Positions 8,092 through 17,278 are shown, counted from the first letter of the stretch. The stretch is 64,000 bases of DNA from UBA6522 sp965237785 (GCA_965237785.1 OZ250159.1:186001-250000); one strand, 5' to 3'. Translations and numbers: made by a program. Notes: generated from the letters alone by a model not told the origin.

Positions 8092-9144
8092 ATGAAAGGC
8101 GTACGATCTGTCGCGGCTCTTTGCTTTACCGCCATGGCCGCTCCGCTTCCCGCATCCGCGCACCATGCTGCGGGCGCGGTTTTTACGGACGAAGAAATCG
8201 AGGTTGAAGGCGTGGTGACCGAGTTCAACTTCGTGAACCCGCATGTCAACATCATGCTCAACGTGACCGACGAGAACGGCTCCGAGACCGCGTGGATGGT
8301 CACGGGTCCGGCCGCGCCGCCGATGCGCCGTTGGGGCTGGACAGCCGACACGGTTCAGGCTGGGCAATTGATGCGATTCGCAGGCAAGAAGAGCCGTACC
8401 GGCGCCCCGATGCTGCTCATCGAATCCGCGGAAATTCAGAGCGGCCGATTCGCCGAACTCGATCCGGCGGACGGTTCGATCATTCGCCGCCTGCAGGAAG
8501 CCCCCGACGATAGCCAGTCCCCGGATGCGAGCATATCAGTGGCGCTTGCGTTGGACGACGGACGTCCCAATCTGACGGGCATGTGGCTCGGCGGCCTGGG
8601 TCGAACGCCAAATCCGCCGCCGCCGTTCAATGCGGTCGGGGCGGCGCTGCAAGCGACATTCGATTCGCTCAACGATCCGGCGTTTTCGGAGTGCGCCGAT
8701 CACGGCCTGGTACGCTAGGCCATGTCGGGACACCCCTTGCGAATCACCCAGAACGACGATCGCCTGATCTTCGAATACGAGCAAGGCGCGGTCAGGCGCG
8801 TCATCCAACTGGACGGACGCGGAGCGGAGTCGGACGAGCATACGGACTACGGGCACCACATCGCCCGCTACGAGGGTGACGCGCTTATCATCGAATCGAC
8901 GCAACTTGTCGGCAGGCTCACCGGCGTGAGGGGCAACGCACTGAGCGACAGCAGCACGGTCACGGAGACGTACCGGCGTGCTGACTCGCCGGATTTCGGC
9001 GCACTATTGGAGATGACTCTGGTCGTCAACGATCCGGGGCATCTGACCGGTCCGTGGCAGATGACATGGCGAAAGAACTATGCTGCTACCGACTACCGGT
9101 TCATCGAAGTCGATTGCGCGCTGCCCCTGGCGCCGACCGACTAA
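8092..9144 (+). pseudogene. DUF6152 two-domain exported protein, split by an in-frame TAG
   Basis: The ATG at 8092 with GAGGA upstream starts a signal peptide ending ASAHH, then the DUF6152 domain (VNPHVNIMLNV, RRWGWTADTVQAG). The frame stops at TAG 8716-8718 and resumes in the same frame at AMSGHPLRITQNDDRLI, the second domain of this family, ending at 9144. Read through, the product would be 350 residues, matching the 340-348 residue paralogues elsewhere in the window. A single base change (for example CAG to TAG) explains the split. It is either a recent nonsense mutation, a suppressed amber codon or a sequencing error. DUF6152 proteins are periplasmic and of unknown function. Confidence 0.75.
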
Positions 9145-9198
9145 TCGCAATGGCGCTGCATCCGACTCGAATCGGAGCGCAGCTTGAGGATCGCTGAA

Positions 9199-10230
9199 AT
9201 GATGAAATTGACTATTGGCCGGCCGCTTTTCGCCGCTGCGATCGCGCTATCGACAGTTCCCGCCGTGACGTTTGCGCACCATGGTGTCGGCGCGCAGTTC
9301 GACCTCTCCCGGTCCATTGAATTGAAGGGCGAAGTCGAGCGGGTCATGTGGCGAAATCCCCACGTCCGGATCGCGCTGCGCGTGCCCGGCGAGGCGGGCG
9401 GCGACGAGTTATGGGTTGTCGAGGCGCAGTCCGTCAGCATGCTGCGGCAGCGGGATATCACCGAAGTACTGCTCGAAGTCGGCGACGAGATCACCCTTGC
9501 CGGTAACCCGGCGCACGGCGGCGACACCGAGATCTACGTGACCAATGTGTTGTTACCCGACGGTCGCGAGATCATCTTCTCGCAGCGCGCCGAGCCGCGA
9601 TGGAATGACGAAGCGATGGGAACGACCGGACCGCGTTTCGTGAATGAAGGGGACTCATCCGCCCCCGAACTGGGACTCTTTCGCACATGGAGTTACGCGC
9701 CGGGTCAGGGACTCTATACGAACGTCTCTTTTGACAGCCACCCGATGACAGACGTAGCGCGCGCCGCCTGGGATGCATACGACCCGGTAGCGGACAATCT
9801 TGCCACGGGGGAGTGTGCGTCTGGCCGCATGCCGTCGATCGTCGGGAATCCTTATCCGCGAGATTTTATCGACCAGGGCGATACGATCCTCATGCGCCTG
9901 GAGGAATACGATACGGTTCGCACGATTCATATGACCGATGCCGCTCCGGGCGAGGCGTCGGTCCTCGGGCATTCCGTCGGGCGCTGGGTTGACGGCACCC
10001 TGGTTGTGAACACGACGAATCTGACTCCCGGGCCGTATCGACGTGGCATCCCGCTCAGCGAGCGCCTGGAAATTGACGAGCGTTATACCCCGAGCGCCGA
10101 TGGCAGCCGTCTCGACTACCAGGTAACGATCACCGATCCGGCTGCCTTTCTGGAGCCCGTCGAACTCGGGATGTACTGGATCTATATCCCGGGCGTTACG
10201 GTGGAGCCATATGAATGTATTGAGGGTTAG
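9199..10230 (+). CDS. DUF6152 family two-domain periplasmic protein
   Basis: The start at 9199 follows GAGGA by 9 bases and gives a signal peptide ending TFAHH. The N-terminal DUF6152 domain shows HHGVGAQFDLSRSIELKGEV, VMWRNPHVRIALRV, a central QSVSMLRQRDI and an OB-like hydrophobic pattern to about residue 130. The C-terminal domain (about 140-343) has the paralogue landmarks NPYPRDFIDQGDTILMRLEE, TVRTIHM, GHSVGRWVDGTLVVNTTNL and a final EPYECIEG. It lies 54 bases after the split paralogue, so the two look like a tandem duplication. The function is unknown. Mature proteins of this set begin with a His-His pair right after the signal cleavage site, which could bind a metal (inference). Confidence 0.85.
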   Translation: MMKLTIGRPLFAAAIALSTVPAVTFAHHGVGAQFDLSRSIELKGEVERVMWRNPHVRIALRVPGEAGGDELWVVEAQSVSMLRQRDITEVLLEVGDEITLAGNPAHGGDTEIYVTNVLLPDGREIIFSQRAEPRWNDEAMGTTGPRFVNEGDSSAPELGLFRTWSYAPGQGLYTNVSFDSHPMTDVARAAWDAYDPVADNLATGECASGRMPSIVGNPYPRDFIDQGDTILMRLEEYDTVRTIHMTDAAPGEASVLGHSVGRWVDGTLVVNTTNLTPGPYRRGIPLSERLEIDERYTPSADGSRLDYQVTITDPAAFLEPVELGMYWIYIPGVTVEPYECIEG

Positions 10231-10302
10231 AACCGGAAATCAAAGGATCCGATGTCCTGCAGTCCAATTCACACGGGCCAATCCCCGTGGCCGCTACGGC
10301 GC

Positions 10303-10905
10303 TCAGTCGAGCACGTTCAAGCCGCCATCGTCCAGCCTGGCTGGTCGGCTCCAATAGGCGTATTGGGGCGTCCATTCCTCTTCCCCGAGCCCGGCGAGGC
10401 CAAGCAGGCTCCACATCGAACAATAGATGTCGCCGGGGCCGAACACGCACGCGTTCTTGCGCAGGATGACGTCGCCGTCGCGTTCGTAGACGACAGCCCC
10501 AGGATAGTTGTCTTGGCCGTTTACGACCGACTGCTCGCGAATGTAGTCACCGCCACCGTGCGAGGCCAGTCGAAACCGCCAGCCGCGGGCGTTGGCCAAC
10601 CGGCGCTGAGCTTCCGGCGGATCCTTCGAGAGCAGCACGACTGACAGGACCGACTCCAGGTGAGCAAGCAATCCGTTGAAGCCGTCCGCCCACAGCGTAC
10701 AGTATCGGCAGCCCTGTCCCATGTTGTGGATCGCAAGCAGCTTGTCCCTTTCGCCGAACAGGTCGAGCAGCGTCGCCTGGCCGGTCAGCGTCATAAAGGT
10801 GTAATTGCGGACCGGCACCCCCGGGCTGGTCTTTCGCAGCGTGTTGAGCTCCGCCGTTAACTTGCCTATCCGTTGTTCGAGTTCAGTAATTCTCTCATCC
10901 GCCAT
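10303..10905 (-). CDS. DUF899 family thioredoxin-like protein
   Basis: A 200-residue protein (start MADERITELEQRIGKL at 10905) with a short N-terminal coiled coil and a thioredoxin-like domain. The family hallmark is GCRYCTLWADGFNG near residue 65, a CxxC motif followed by the WxDGxNG signature of DUF899. VVYERDGDVILRKNA and IYCSMWSLLGL follow. DUF899 proteins are predicted dithiol-disulfide oxidoreductases without an established substrate. No signal peptide is present, so a cytoplasmic role is expected. It converges with the DUF6152 gene on its left and stands alone. Confidence 0.8.
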   Translation of the reverse strand: MADERITELEQRIGKLTAELNTLRKTSPGVPVRNYTFMTLTGQATLLDLFGERDKLLAIHNMGQGCRYCTLWADGFNGLLAHLESVLSVVLLSKDPPEAQRRLANARGWRFRLASHGGGDYIREQSVVNGQDNYPGAVVYERDGDVILRKNACVFGPGDIYCSMWSLLGLAGLGEEEWTPQYAYWSRPARLDDGGLNVLD

Positions 10906-11178
10906 TCGTTGCCTCACGATCTCGTCCAAGCTCCAAAGCGCCCCTCATTGGTCTCGGAACACCCGTCTGCCATTGGCCCGTAACCTAGCGTCAAAATAGA
11001 AATTCATCAAACCGAATAGACATCCGAGCCCGGACGGCAAGCGGGCTCTACTTTTGTTAGCATTCCCTCCGACGAGGTCGGACCCTCGGTCGCTGCAACG
11101 GGAACGCTTCCAGCGGCGAGGGTAGCCTCGGCGAGAAACGAAGTGAGACCGTAACGTGGCGTGACACCGGATGTCGAC

Positions 11179-11613
11179 ATGAAGAATCCACCCGAAGGCT
11201 GGCCGAGAATCTCTTCCTCGGTGTTCTACGATGATGCGAAGGCGGCGATCGACTGGCTCGCGCGCGCGTTCGGTTTCGAAGTGCAGGTCAAGGTCGAGGG
11301 CGAACAGGGGCAGATCGTTCACTCGCAGCTGACGCTTGACGGAGGACTCATCATGGTTGGCCAGGCCGGGCTCACCAGGGACCGTCCGTTCTGAAAGTCC
11401 CCGCGTGGCGTCGATGGAACGAACACGCAGGCATTGTGCGTGTTCGTGGACGATGCAGATGCCCACTGCGAACGGGCGCGGGAGGCCGGTGCAGTTATCA
11501 GGATGGAGCCCACCACACAGGACTACGGCGAGGGTTACTGGGCGGACCGTACCTATGAAGCCGAGGACCTCGAAGGACATCACTGGTGGTTCATGCAGCG
11601 GGTGCGCGGCTAG
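11179..11613 (+). pseudogene. VOC (glyoxalase/bleomycin-resistance) protein with in-frame TGA
   Basis: The frame from ATG 11179 (MKNPPEGWPRISSSVFYDD) encodes the first half of a PhnB/YhbH-type VOC protein (AIDWLARAFGFEV, HSQLTLDGGLIMVG). At 11392-11394 it meets TGA (codon 72, context DRPF-stop-KSPRG). The same frame then stays open to TAG 11611 with the second half (NTQALCVFVDDADAHCERA, DLEGHHWWFMQRVRG). The total of 144 residues is normal for the family. The TGA may be a nonsense mutation (for example TGG to TGA) or recoded selenocysteine. A weak hairpin, GCGTG/CACGC with an inner CGT/ACG stem, lies at 11403-11428, its loop starting 17 bases after the TGA. The nature of the TGA is left open. 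Confidence 0.7.
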
Positions 11614-11769
11614 GGCAGACAAACCATCGACCATGCGCTTGGAGATTTTGTGTGACTGTCGTTTGGGCCCGGATATCTCGCCAACAATCGTAGCGAAGGC
11701 GCGAAGTCGCCCCGCTACGGTTTGTGACCGCGCGAACTTCAATCGAGAGAAACGATTAGGTTGACCAGC

Positions 11770-12534
11770 ATGAGTTCAGCAGGCGATGCACCGATGCCAA
11801 CAAAATGGGACCTCAGCGGCCGCGTGGCGTTGATCAGCGGTGGCAGCCGCGGTATCGGCGCGGGTTGCGCCTACGCCATGGTCGATGCAGGCGCTCAAGT
11901 CATCGCCGTGGCGAGAAACCGTGGCGATCTTGACCGGTTGAGCCACGATCTGGGCGGCGCGTTGGAGACGTGGGTCGCGGATGTCAACGAGCCGGCGTTT
12001 CGCCGGCGCGTGGAAGGTCTCGAGCGGCTGGACATCCTCGTCAACAACGCCGGAACCAATGCCCCTCAGCCCTTTGTCGACATTCCGGAAGGTGTTCTGG
12101 ACGAAATGATCGCGGTCAATGTACGGGCGATGTTTCTCAACGCCCAGAGCGCGGTGAGGGTCATGCTCCGTGCCGGCGGCGGCGGTTCAATCATCAACAT
12201 GTCATCGCAGATGGGCCACATCGGCGCGGCGAACCGAACCGCTTACTGCATGACCAAGCACGCCGTGGAGGGGTTGACCAAGGCTCTGGGTGTAGAGATG
12301 GCCCCGCACGGCATTCGTGTCAACAGCGTTGCACCGACGTTTGTCGATACGCCGCTGACTCGCCCCATGTTTGAGGACCGGGCATTCAAGCAGTGGGCGC
12401 TCGACTGCATCCCAATGGGGCGCATCGGGCAGCTTCGTGAAGTCGTCGCGGCGGTGATGTTCCTGGCCTCGGCGGATTCGTCCTTGATGACCGGGTCAAG
12501 CCTCAGGGTGGATGGCGGCTGGACGGCGCGGTAG
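11770..12534 (+). CDS. Short-chain dehydrogenase/reductase (SDR)
   Basis: A classical SDR of 254 residues from ATG 11770. A TTG nine bases upstream is possible but less likely. Motifs are the nucleotide-binding SGGSRGIGAG (near residue 25), the NNAG of ILVNNAG, the catalytic Ser in INMSSQMG, the YxxxK motif YCMTK and the C-terminal MTGSSLRVDGGWTA. SDRs of this type oxidise or reduce alcohols and ketones of sugars, steroids or fatty acyl chains using NAD(P). The substrate is not deducible; gluconate- and 3-ketoacyl-type reductases share these features. The gene stands between a VOC gene and a DNA methyltransferase with no clear operon partner. Confidence 0.9.
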   Translation: MSSAGDAPMPTKWDLSGRVALISGGSRGIGAGCAYAMVDAGAQVIAVARNRGDLDRLSHDLGGALETWVADVNEPAFRRRVEGLERLDILVNNAGTNAPQPFVDIPEGVLDEMIAVNVRAMFLNAQSAVRVMLRAGGGGSIINMSSQMGHIGAANRTAYCMTKHAVEGLTKALGVEMAPHGIRVNSVAPTFVDTPLTRPMFEDRAFKQWALDCIPMGRIGQLREVVAAVMFLASADSSLMTGSSLRVDGGWTAR

Positions 12535-12669
12535 CCTGAACTCCTCCTTGCGCAACGTCCCGCGTTCCGTTTGAAATCCTGCGTCAGTCGCCGTGTCGGT
12601 GGACTTTCTGGAGCCGCGCGTAATTGGGCTCGATTGACTGAAGACGTCCAGACGTCATAGTCTTCGTGA

Positions 12670-13848
12670 ATGCGGTCTTCGGGCAAACAACCTCCCGGTC
12701 GGGTCCGCGACGCGATCGTCAAGGTTTTTGAGGAATCCGATGCGCCGCTTAGTATTCCTGACATCGAGGCGGGTGTTCGCAAGCAGATCGGCGAGACCCC
12801 GACGTCGTCCATCAGGTCGTATCTGCGGCTCAATACCCCACAACTTTTCATTCGCGAACGTCGAGGAGTATATCGCGCGAGGACGCGTCAGCCGAGCCAA
12901 CGGCAACGATTCTTTGCACCGGTCGAAACCATGGAGAAGCCCTTCTCGTTTCGAAAATCCACCCTTTATCATGAAAATTGCTTTTCCTGGCTGGACAGAG
13001 CATCTCCCGGTTCAGTGCACGCCATCGTGACGGATCCGCCCTACGGTCTGCATGAGTACACGGATGAGCAACAGAGGAAATTGCGTGCCGGCAAGGGTGG
13101 CGTCTGGCGTATTCCCCCGTCCTTCGACGGTCACCGGAGATCGCCGCTGCCCCGATTTACGACGCTGGACGAGAGTCAGCTTCGAGAGATAAGGGAATTC
13201 TTCGTCGCGTGGGGGAAGATCGCCCAGCGCGTACTGGTGCCTGGAGCCAATGTGGTAGTGGCTTCCAATCCTCTGGTTTCCCACATTGTCGCGATTGCTT
13301 TGGCCGAGGCCGGATTCGAGCGAAGGGGCGAGATCATACGGTTGACCATGACCATGCGAGGCGGCGATCGGCCCAAGGGAGCGCATGATGAGTTTCGCGA
13401 CGTGAGCGTCATGCCGCGCTCGATGTGGGAGCCCTGGCTGGTTTTCAGAAAGCCGCTGGAGGGCAGGGTTCAGGACAATTTAAGGAAGTGGAAGACCGGT
13501 GGATTCCGTCGGCCGCAGGAATCGAAGCCGTTCGGCGACGTGGTTGCATCGGCGCCGACTCGGCGGGCGGAGAAAAAGCTGGCGCCGCATCCCAGTTTGA
13601 AACCGCAAGCCTTTCTTCGTCAATTGGTTCGGGGCGTGCTGCCGCTTGGCGAAGGAATCGTGCTCGATACCTTTGCAGGCGCGGGGGCTACATTGGCGGC
13701 AAGCAACGCGGTGGGTTACAACAGCATCGGGGTAGAGAGAGACAAAGACTATTTTCTAACGGCTGTCAACTCAATTCCCGAGCTTACTTCTTACGCGCCC
13801 AACGGGTCCACTAAATCTTGTAGACCCAATTCTCACGCAGTTTCTTGA
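12670..13848 (+). CDS. Site-specific DNA methyltransferase (N4/N6, DPPY type)
   Basis: A 392-residue protein. Residues 1-70 look like a winged-helix segment (VRDAIVKVFEESDAPLSIPDI). The catalytic motif IV is TDPPYGL (about residues 121-127) and the SAM-binding motif I is LDTFAGAGAT (about 340), i.e. motif IV precedes motif I as in beta-class amino-methyltransferases. NPLVSHIVAIALAEAG and KLAPHPSLKPQAFLRQL are also typical. It would methylate adenine N6 or cytosine N4 at a specific site. No restriction endonuclease gene flanks it, so it looks solitary, used for regulation, protection or as a remnant of an R-M system. A second, broken methyltransferase lies near 43.4 kb. Confidence 0.85.
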   Translation: MRSSGKQPPGRVRDAIVKVFEESDAPLSIPDIEAGVRKQIGETPTSSIRSYLRLNTPQLFIRERRGVYRARTRQPSQRQRFFAPVETMEKPFSFRKSTLYHENCFSWLDRASPGSVHAIVTDPPYGLHEYTDEQQRKLRAGKGGVWRIPPSFDGHRRSPLPRFTTLDESQLREIREFFVAWGKIAQRVLVPGANVVVASNPLVSHIVAIALAEAGFERRGEIIRLTMTMRGGDRPKGAHDEFRDVSVMPRSMWEPWLVFRKPLEGRVQDNLRKWKTGGFRRPQESKPFGDVVASAPTRRAEKKLAPHPSLKPQAFLRQLVRGVLPLGEGIVLDTFAGAGATLAASNAVGYNSIGVERDKDYFLTAVNSIPELTSYAPNGSTKSCRPNSHAVS

Positions 13849-13895
13849 TCGCGGTAGAACGAGGGTGAAATTCGCGGGCCAACTGTCCCGCTCGG

Positions 13896-14774
13896 CTACT
13901 CCACCGGCTGCGGCGGCAGCGACCGCAGGTAGACGACCAGCGCGTCCAGATCCTCCTCGGTCATGTTCCGGTAGTAGCGAAACGCCATGCTGTCGAGCAT
14001 CTGCCGTCCGTCCGGGCGGATGCCCTCGGTGATGGCGCGTTTGATCTCCTCGTCTGTCCATTCACCGACCCCTAGTGTCGGGTGCGGAGTGACGTTGGCG
14101 GAGATGACCGTGTACTGGAGCCCGAAAATGTTGACATAGGCATTGCCGCCGAGCCCCGTGCGGTTGAAGTCATGCCGGCCTTCCACCATCGGCGTGTGGC
14201 ATTCGGTGCAATGACCCAGGGCGACGGCGACGTACGTGCCGTAGGCCAGCGGGTCGTCCCGCGGGACGTCGGGAACCGAGACCACGGGCGGACCCCAATT
14301 CGGCGGCAGGGGAATCCGGTACTCGGAGGCTGGCACCATGCGGTTTACCGGCTCCACCGCGCGCAGATACGCCACAATGGCTCTCACGTCGGTATCGGAG
14401 ATGTCCCGGTACCAGGGCGTCGGCATCGGCGGACCGATCAAGGTCCCGTCGGGCCGGAATCCTTCCCGGATGGCGCGAATGATGTCGTCGTCGCTCCAAC
14501 TGCCGATACCCGTATCCACATCCATGGTGATGTTGGGCGCATACGCCTTGAGTCCGGGTTCCTCGATCACAAACCCGCCGCCCATGTGCAGGCCCTCAAT
14601 GGGGGTGCCGTCGGCAATCTTCGGCGTATGGCAGTTACCGCAGGCGAGGATGCTCTCCACCAGGTAAGTGCCTCGCTGGAGCAATTCATCGGCTTCCTGA
14701 GCCGACGCGAATTGGCTGCAGAGCAGCAGCGCGATCGACCCCGCAATCGCGCATGGCCGGGTGTGAAGTTCCAT
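13896..14774 (-). CDS. Diheme cytochrome c, periplasmic
   Basis: A 292-residue protein with a signal peptide (cleavage after ...SQFASAQ) and two cytochrome c domains. Heme motifs are CGNCH near residue 45 and CTECH near 190, each with downstream methionine candidates (GPPMPTPWY; DSMAFRYYRNM). The sequences APNITMDVDTGIGSWSDDDIIRAIREG and the repeat WTDEEIKRAITEGIRPDG are typical of the cytochrome subunits of membrane alcohol/aldehyde dehydrogenases. It would carry electrons from a periplasmic dehydrogenase to the oxidase chain. It is co-directional with, and 11 bases downstream of, the lectin-esterase gene, so the two are probably one transcript. Confidence 0.88.
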   Translation of the reverse strand: MELHTRPCAIAGSIALLLCSQFASAQEADELLQRGTYLVESILACGNCHTPKIADGTPIEGLHMGGGFVIEEPGLKAYAPNITMDVDTGIGSWSDDDIIRAIREGFRPDGTLIGPPMPTPWYRDISDTDVRAIVAYLRAVEPVNRMVPASEYRIPLPPNWGPPVVSVPDVPRDDPLAYGTYVAVALGHCTECHTPMVEGRHDFNRTGLGGNAYVNIFGLQYTVISANVTPHPTLGVGEWTDEEIKRAITEGIRPDGRQMLDSMAFRYYRNMTEEDLDALVVYLRSLPPQPVE

Positions 14775-14785
14775 GGTCGGATCGA

Positions 14786-16213
14786 CTACCGCGGCGACAA
14801 CATGAAGTCGAGCAACTCTTCCTCGAAAATTCGGTCGCCGGTCCCGATGGCGGATATGTACGAGATGTGCCCGTGACCGGGGATTTGCCTCAGACGCGGC
14901 CTCGCGCCGTAGTCCTCGATAAGCATGCTCATAAGGCGGGCGCTGGTGCGGTGAAAGTTTTCGGGATCGAATTCGGCCACAGTGACCAAGACCGGTATCG
15001 AAGCGGCTTCGAGATTGGCCAGGACACGCATCTCTTCCATCGACCGGTCATCGACGTCGTAGTAGGCGGAACCGATCTCGTCCGGAGCGCCAGGCATCTG
15101 CAGGGCCGGCGAGGCGAGAATGGCGCCGGCCACGCCGCTGCCGTCCGCCGACGAGAGGCTCGGCCGAAACACGTAGTTGGCTACATGGTTGGCGCCGGCG
15201 GAATGACCAAGGACGTATAGCTGCGCGGGATTGCCCCGGTATTCGCCGATATTGGCATGAACCCAGTCCACCGCCGCGGCCACGGCCTCGGCGCCACTCG
15301 GCCAGGTGTGTTCGGGCGCCAGTGGATAGGTCATGTTCACCGCCACGAGGCCCAGACCCGCGAAATAGGTCGCGGCATGGTCGAGATTGTTCAGGTTACC
15401 GGCCGCGAATCCGCCGCCGTGAACGAGCACAATGACGGGTGCCCCCATCCCCGGCGGATTGCGATTGGCGCCTTCGTAGACCCGTAGGCGATGCCGATCG
15501 TTGGGGCCATACGCGATTTCGTCGGATATGGTCACGTCGGCTGCGCTGAAGGTCCGTGGGGCGTCGGCGTAGATCGCCGCCGTCGCTCGGGGGTCGACGG
15601 CGGCGCCGATCTCGCGGTTGGCTTCACGGGCTGTCGCGGGAATGCCGTTGCGCAGGCTGTTGGCGTTGTAGGTCGTCATTTCGTCGGTCTCCGACCAGCG
15701 CCATTGTTGCCGGTACGCGTCGGCCGCGGTGCAGGGTTCTACGCTCACGGCTCTGGACGAGTAGGGCGGTACCGTCGCGATCGAGGAATTGACGAAGACC
15801 CGTTCGGCCGCCAGCGTCAGGCACATGTTGGCGCCATCGGCGGGAGTCACGCGTCCATCGCCGTGGACCTGCCATTGATGAGCGTCGGCGCAGTCGATGG
15901 AGTTAACCTCCCGGCCCGCGGCGTCCATGGCGCCTGCGGCGAGGCAACGGTCGTAATTGACCAGCCGAAGCATCCCGTCCGAGTGTTCGAAAATCTCATC
16001 CACGTCGAAGCCCGGCAGGCTGTATTTGCAGGTATGCGTGGTGATCGGCGCGTCAAGCTGCATCCTGGGGCCGAACCCGGGGATGTCCAGACAGTAGCCC
16101 CTCGGGTCCTCGAGTTCGTGCATGGAACGCAGAAACATCGATTGGGCCGATGCCTGGAGCGACAAGCCCAGCAAAATCGGAGAGAGGGTCAGAGCAACCG
16201 AATTGATTTTCAT
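14786..16213 (-). CDS. Exported esterase: ricin-B-like lectin plus HSL-type alpha/beta hydrolase
   Basis: A 475-residue protein. Residues 1-24 are a signal peptide (cut near ASAQ). Residues about 30-175 look like a ricin-B/beta-trefoil domain with paired Cys and a QW-type pattern (HQWQVHGDGRVT, QQWRW, NYDRCLAAG). Residues about 225-475 form a hormone-sensitive-lipase-type alpha/beta hydrolase: oxyanion HGGG at 265-268, nucleophile in GHSAG (Ser338), acid in EFDPE (about Asp416) and His in GHGHISY (about 447). The trefoil domain probably anchors the enzyme to a glycan while the hydrolase removes an ester. The diheme cytochrome gene follows 11 bases downstream and a DUF6152 gene precedes it. 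Confidence 0.82.
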   Translation of the reverse strand: MKINSVALTLSPILLGLSLQASAQSMFLRSMHELEDPRGYCLDIPGFGPRMQLDAPITTHTCKYSLPGFDVDEIFEHSDGMLRLVNYDRCLAAGAMDAAGREVNSIDCADAHQWQVHGDGRVTPADGANMCLTLAAERVFVNSSIATVPPYSSRAVSVEPCTAADAYRQQWRWSETDEMTTYNANSLRNGIPATAREANREIGAAVDPRATAAIYADAPRTFSAADVTISDEIAYGPNDRHRLRVYEGANRNPPGMGAPVIVLVHGGGFAAGNLNNLDHAATYFAGLGLVAVNMTYPLAPEHTWPSGAEAVAAAVDWVHANIGEYRGNPAQLYVLGHSAGANHVANYVFRPSLSSADGSGVAGAILASPALQMPGAPDEIGSAYYDVDDRSMEEMRVLANLEAASIPVLVTVAEFDPENFHRTSARLMSMLIEDYGARPRLRQIPGHGHISYISAIGTGDRIFEEELLDFMLSPR

Positions 16214-16252
16214 ATTTGTGCCTCCGTGGGGGCTTGTTCTTGCAGGACTGTG

Positions 16253-17278
16253 TCAACCGGCCGAGCACTCGTAGGGTGCGATCGTTACATCCGGTAGCCA
16301 GACCCATGCCTTATCCATCACCACAGGTTCGCTGAAGGTTGCCGGATCCGTCACGGTAATCTCGTACGCAAGCTCGCTGGCGTCCTCGTTGGGCGTGAAC
16401 CGTTCCACAACTACGGCGTCGTCGGTGAGTGGGATACCCCTCGTGTCGAAATGTCCCCAATTGATCGCGGTGGTTTCCACCACAAGGGTGTCGCCCTCCC
16501 AGCGGCCGGCGGAGTAGCCCTGTATCGATGGCTCGGGGTCGTCTGTTTGCGGCTCAAGATGAATCATACGCCGCAGGTCGTACTCCTCTATTCTGAGCGC
16601 GATGGTGTCGCCCTCGTCGACGAACTCGATCGGGTACGGCGCACCCATGATTGCGGGCATGCCCTTAGTGGCGCAATCCAGCAGAGGATCGTCCACCTCG
16701 GGGTTGTAGGCCGCGATACTCGCGCGGGCAGCCTCGGTCAATGGGTACTCGCGCAGCCAGAAGAATCCTTTTCCACCCGCGAATGTCGTGCTCCATACCT
16801 TGAACAGTCCCTGCTCCGCGCCGGACGTGTCGCCAGCCTCCGCGAACCATCTGTCGTTGGTTCCCCAGAGCCGATCCGACCACCTCAAATCGGCCGGTTC
16901 CGCGGTGAACTCGAACACGAATTCTTCTCCGCTCGGCAGCAGCATGTTGTTGACGAACATCCCGTTAGGCGCCCGAAGGGCCGGCCAGCCCGCGGCCTTG
17001 ACCCGGTCGCCGATTTCGACGAAGGGATCGGCGACGCTCATCCGCCGCATGATGCTCAGTGAATGTGTTTCGATTTCCCACTGTTCCACTTCTCCACCGT
17101 CCCCAGCCACGGCCAGCGTGAATTTCACATGCGGGTTGCGCCAGTGAATCCCCGTGATCTCACCCTCGATTTCGATGGTCATGTTGGGGTCGAAATTGCC
17201 CCCCACGCTGTGATGGGCAACGGTTCCGCTCGGCAGCGCTGCCGCAAAAACCAATCCAATGACGATACGAATCCGCAT
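16253..17278 (-). CDS. DUF6152 family two-domain periplasmic protein
   Basis: A 341-residue paralogue of the other DUF6152 proteins. The signal peptide ends GTVAHH; domain one shows VGGNFDPNMTIEIEGEITGI, WRNPHVKFTLAV and HSLSIMRRMSV; domain two shows GAPYPIEFVDEGDTIALRIEE, RRMIHL, GYSAGRWEGDTLVVETT and a final APYECSAG. It is the first gene of a minus-strand group with the lectin-esterase and diheme cytochrome (39-base and 11-base gaps), implying a shared periplasmic role. Its start faces that of another family member at 17468 across a 189-base divergent spacer that must hold both promoters. Confidence 0.87.
   Translation of the reverse strand: MRIRIVIGLVFAAALPSGTVAHHSVGGNFDPNMTIEIEGEITGIHWRNPHVKFTLAVAGDGGEVEQWEIETHSLSIMRRMSVADPFVEIGDRVKAAGWPALRAPNGMFVNNMLLPSGEEFVFEFTAEPADLRWSDRLWGTNDRWFAEAGDTSGAEQGLFKVWSTTFAGGKGFFWLREYPLTEAARASIAAYNPEVDDPLLDCATKGMPAIMGAPYPIEFVDEGDTIALRIEEYDLRRMIHLEPQTDDPEPSIQGYSAGRWEGDTLVVETTAINWGHFDTRGIPLTDDAVVVERFTPNEDASELAYEITVTDPATFSEPVVMDKAWVWLPDVTIAPYECSAG

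Noticed and set aside
8716..8718. TAG as pyrrolysine codon in the DUF6152 gene
   Set aside because: No pyl genes in view, no reason for Pyl in this family, and a single base change from CAG explains it.
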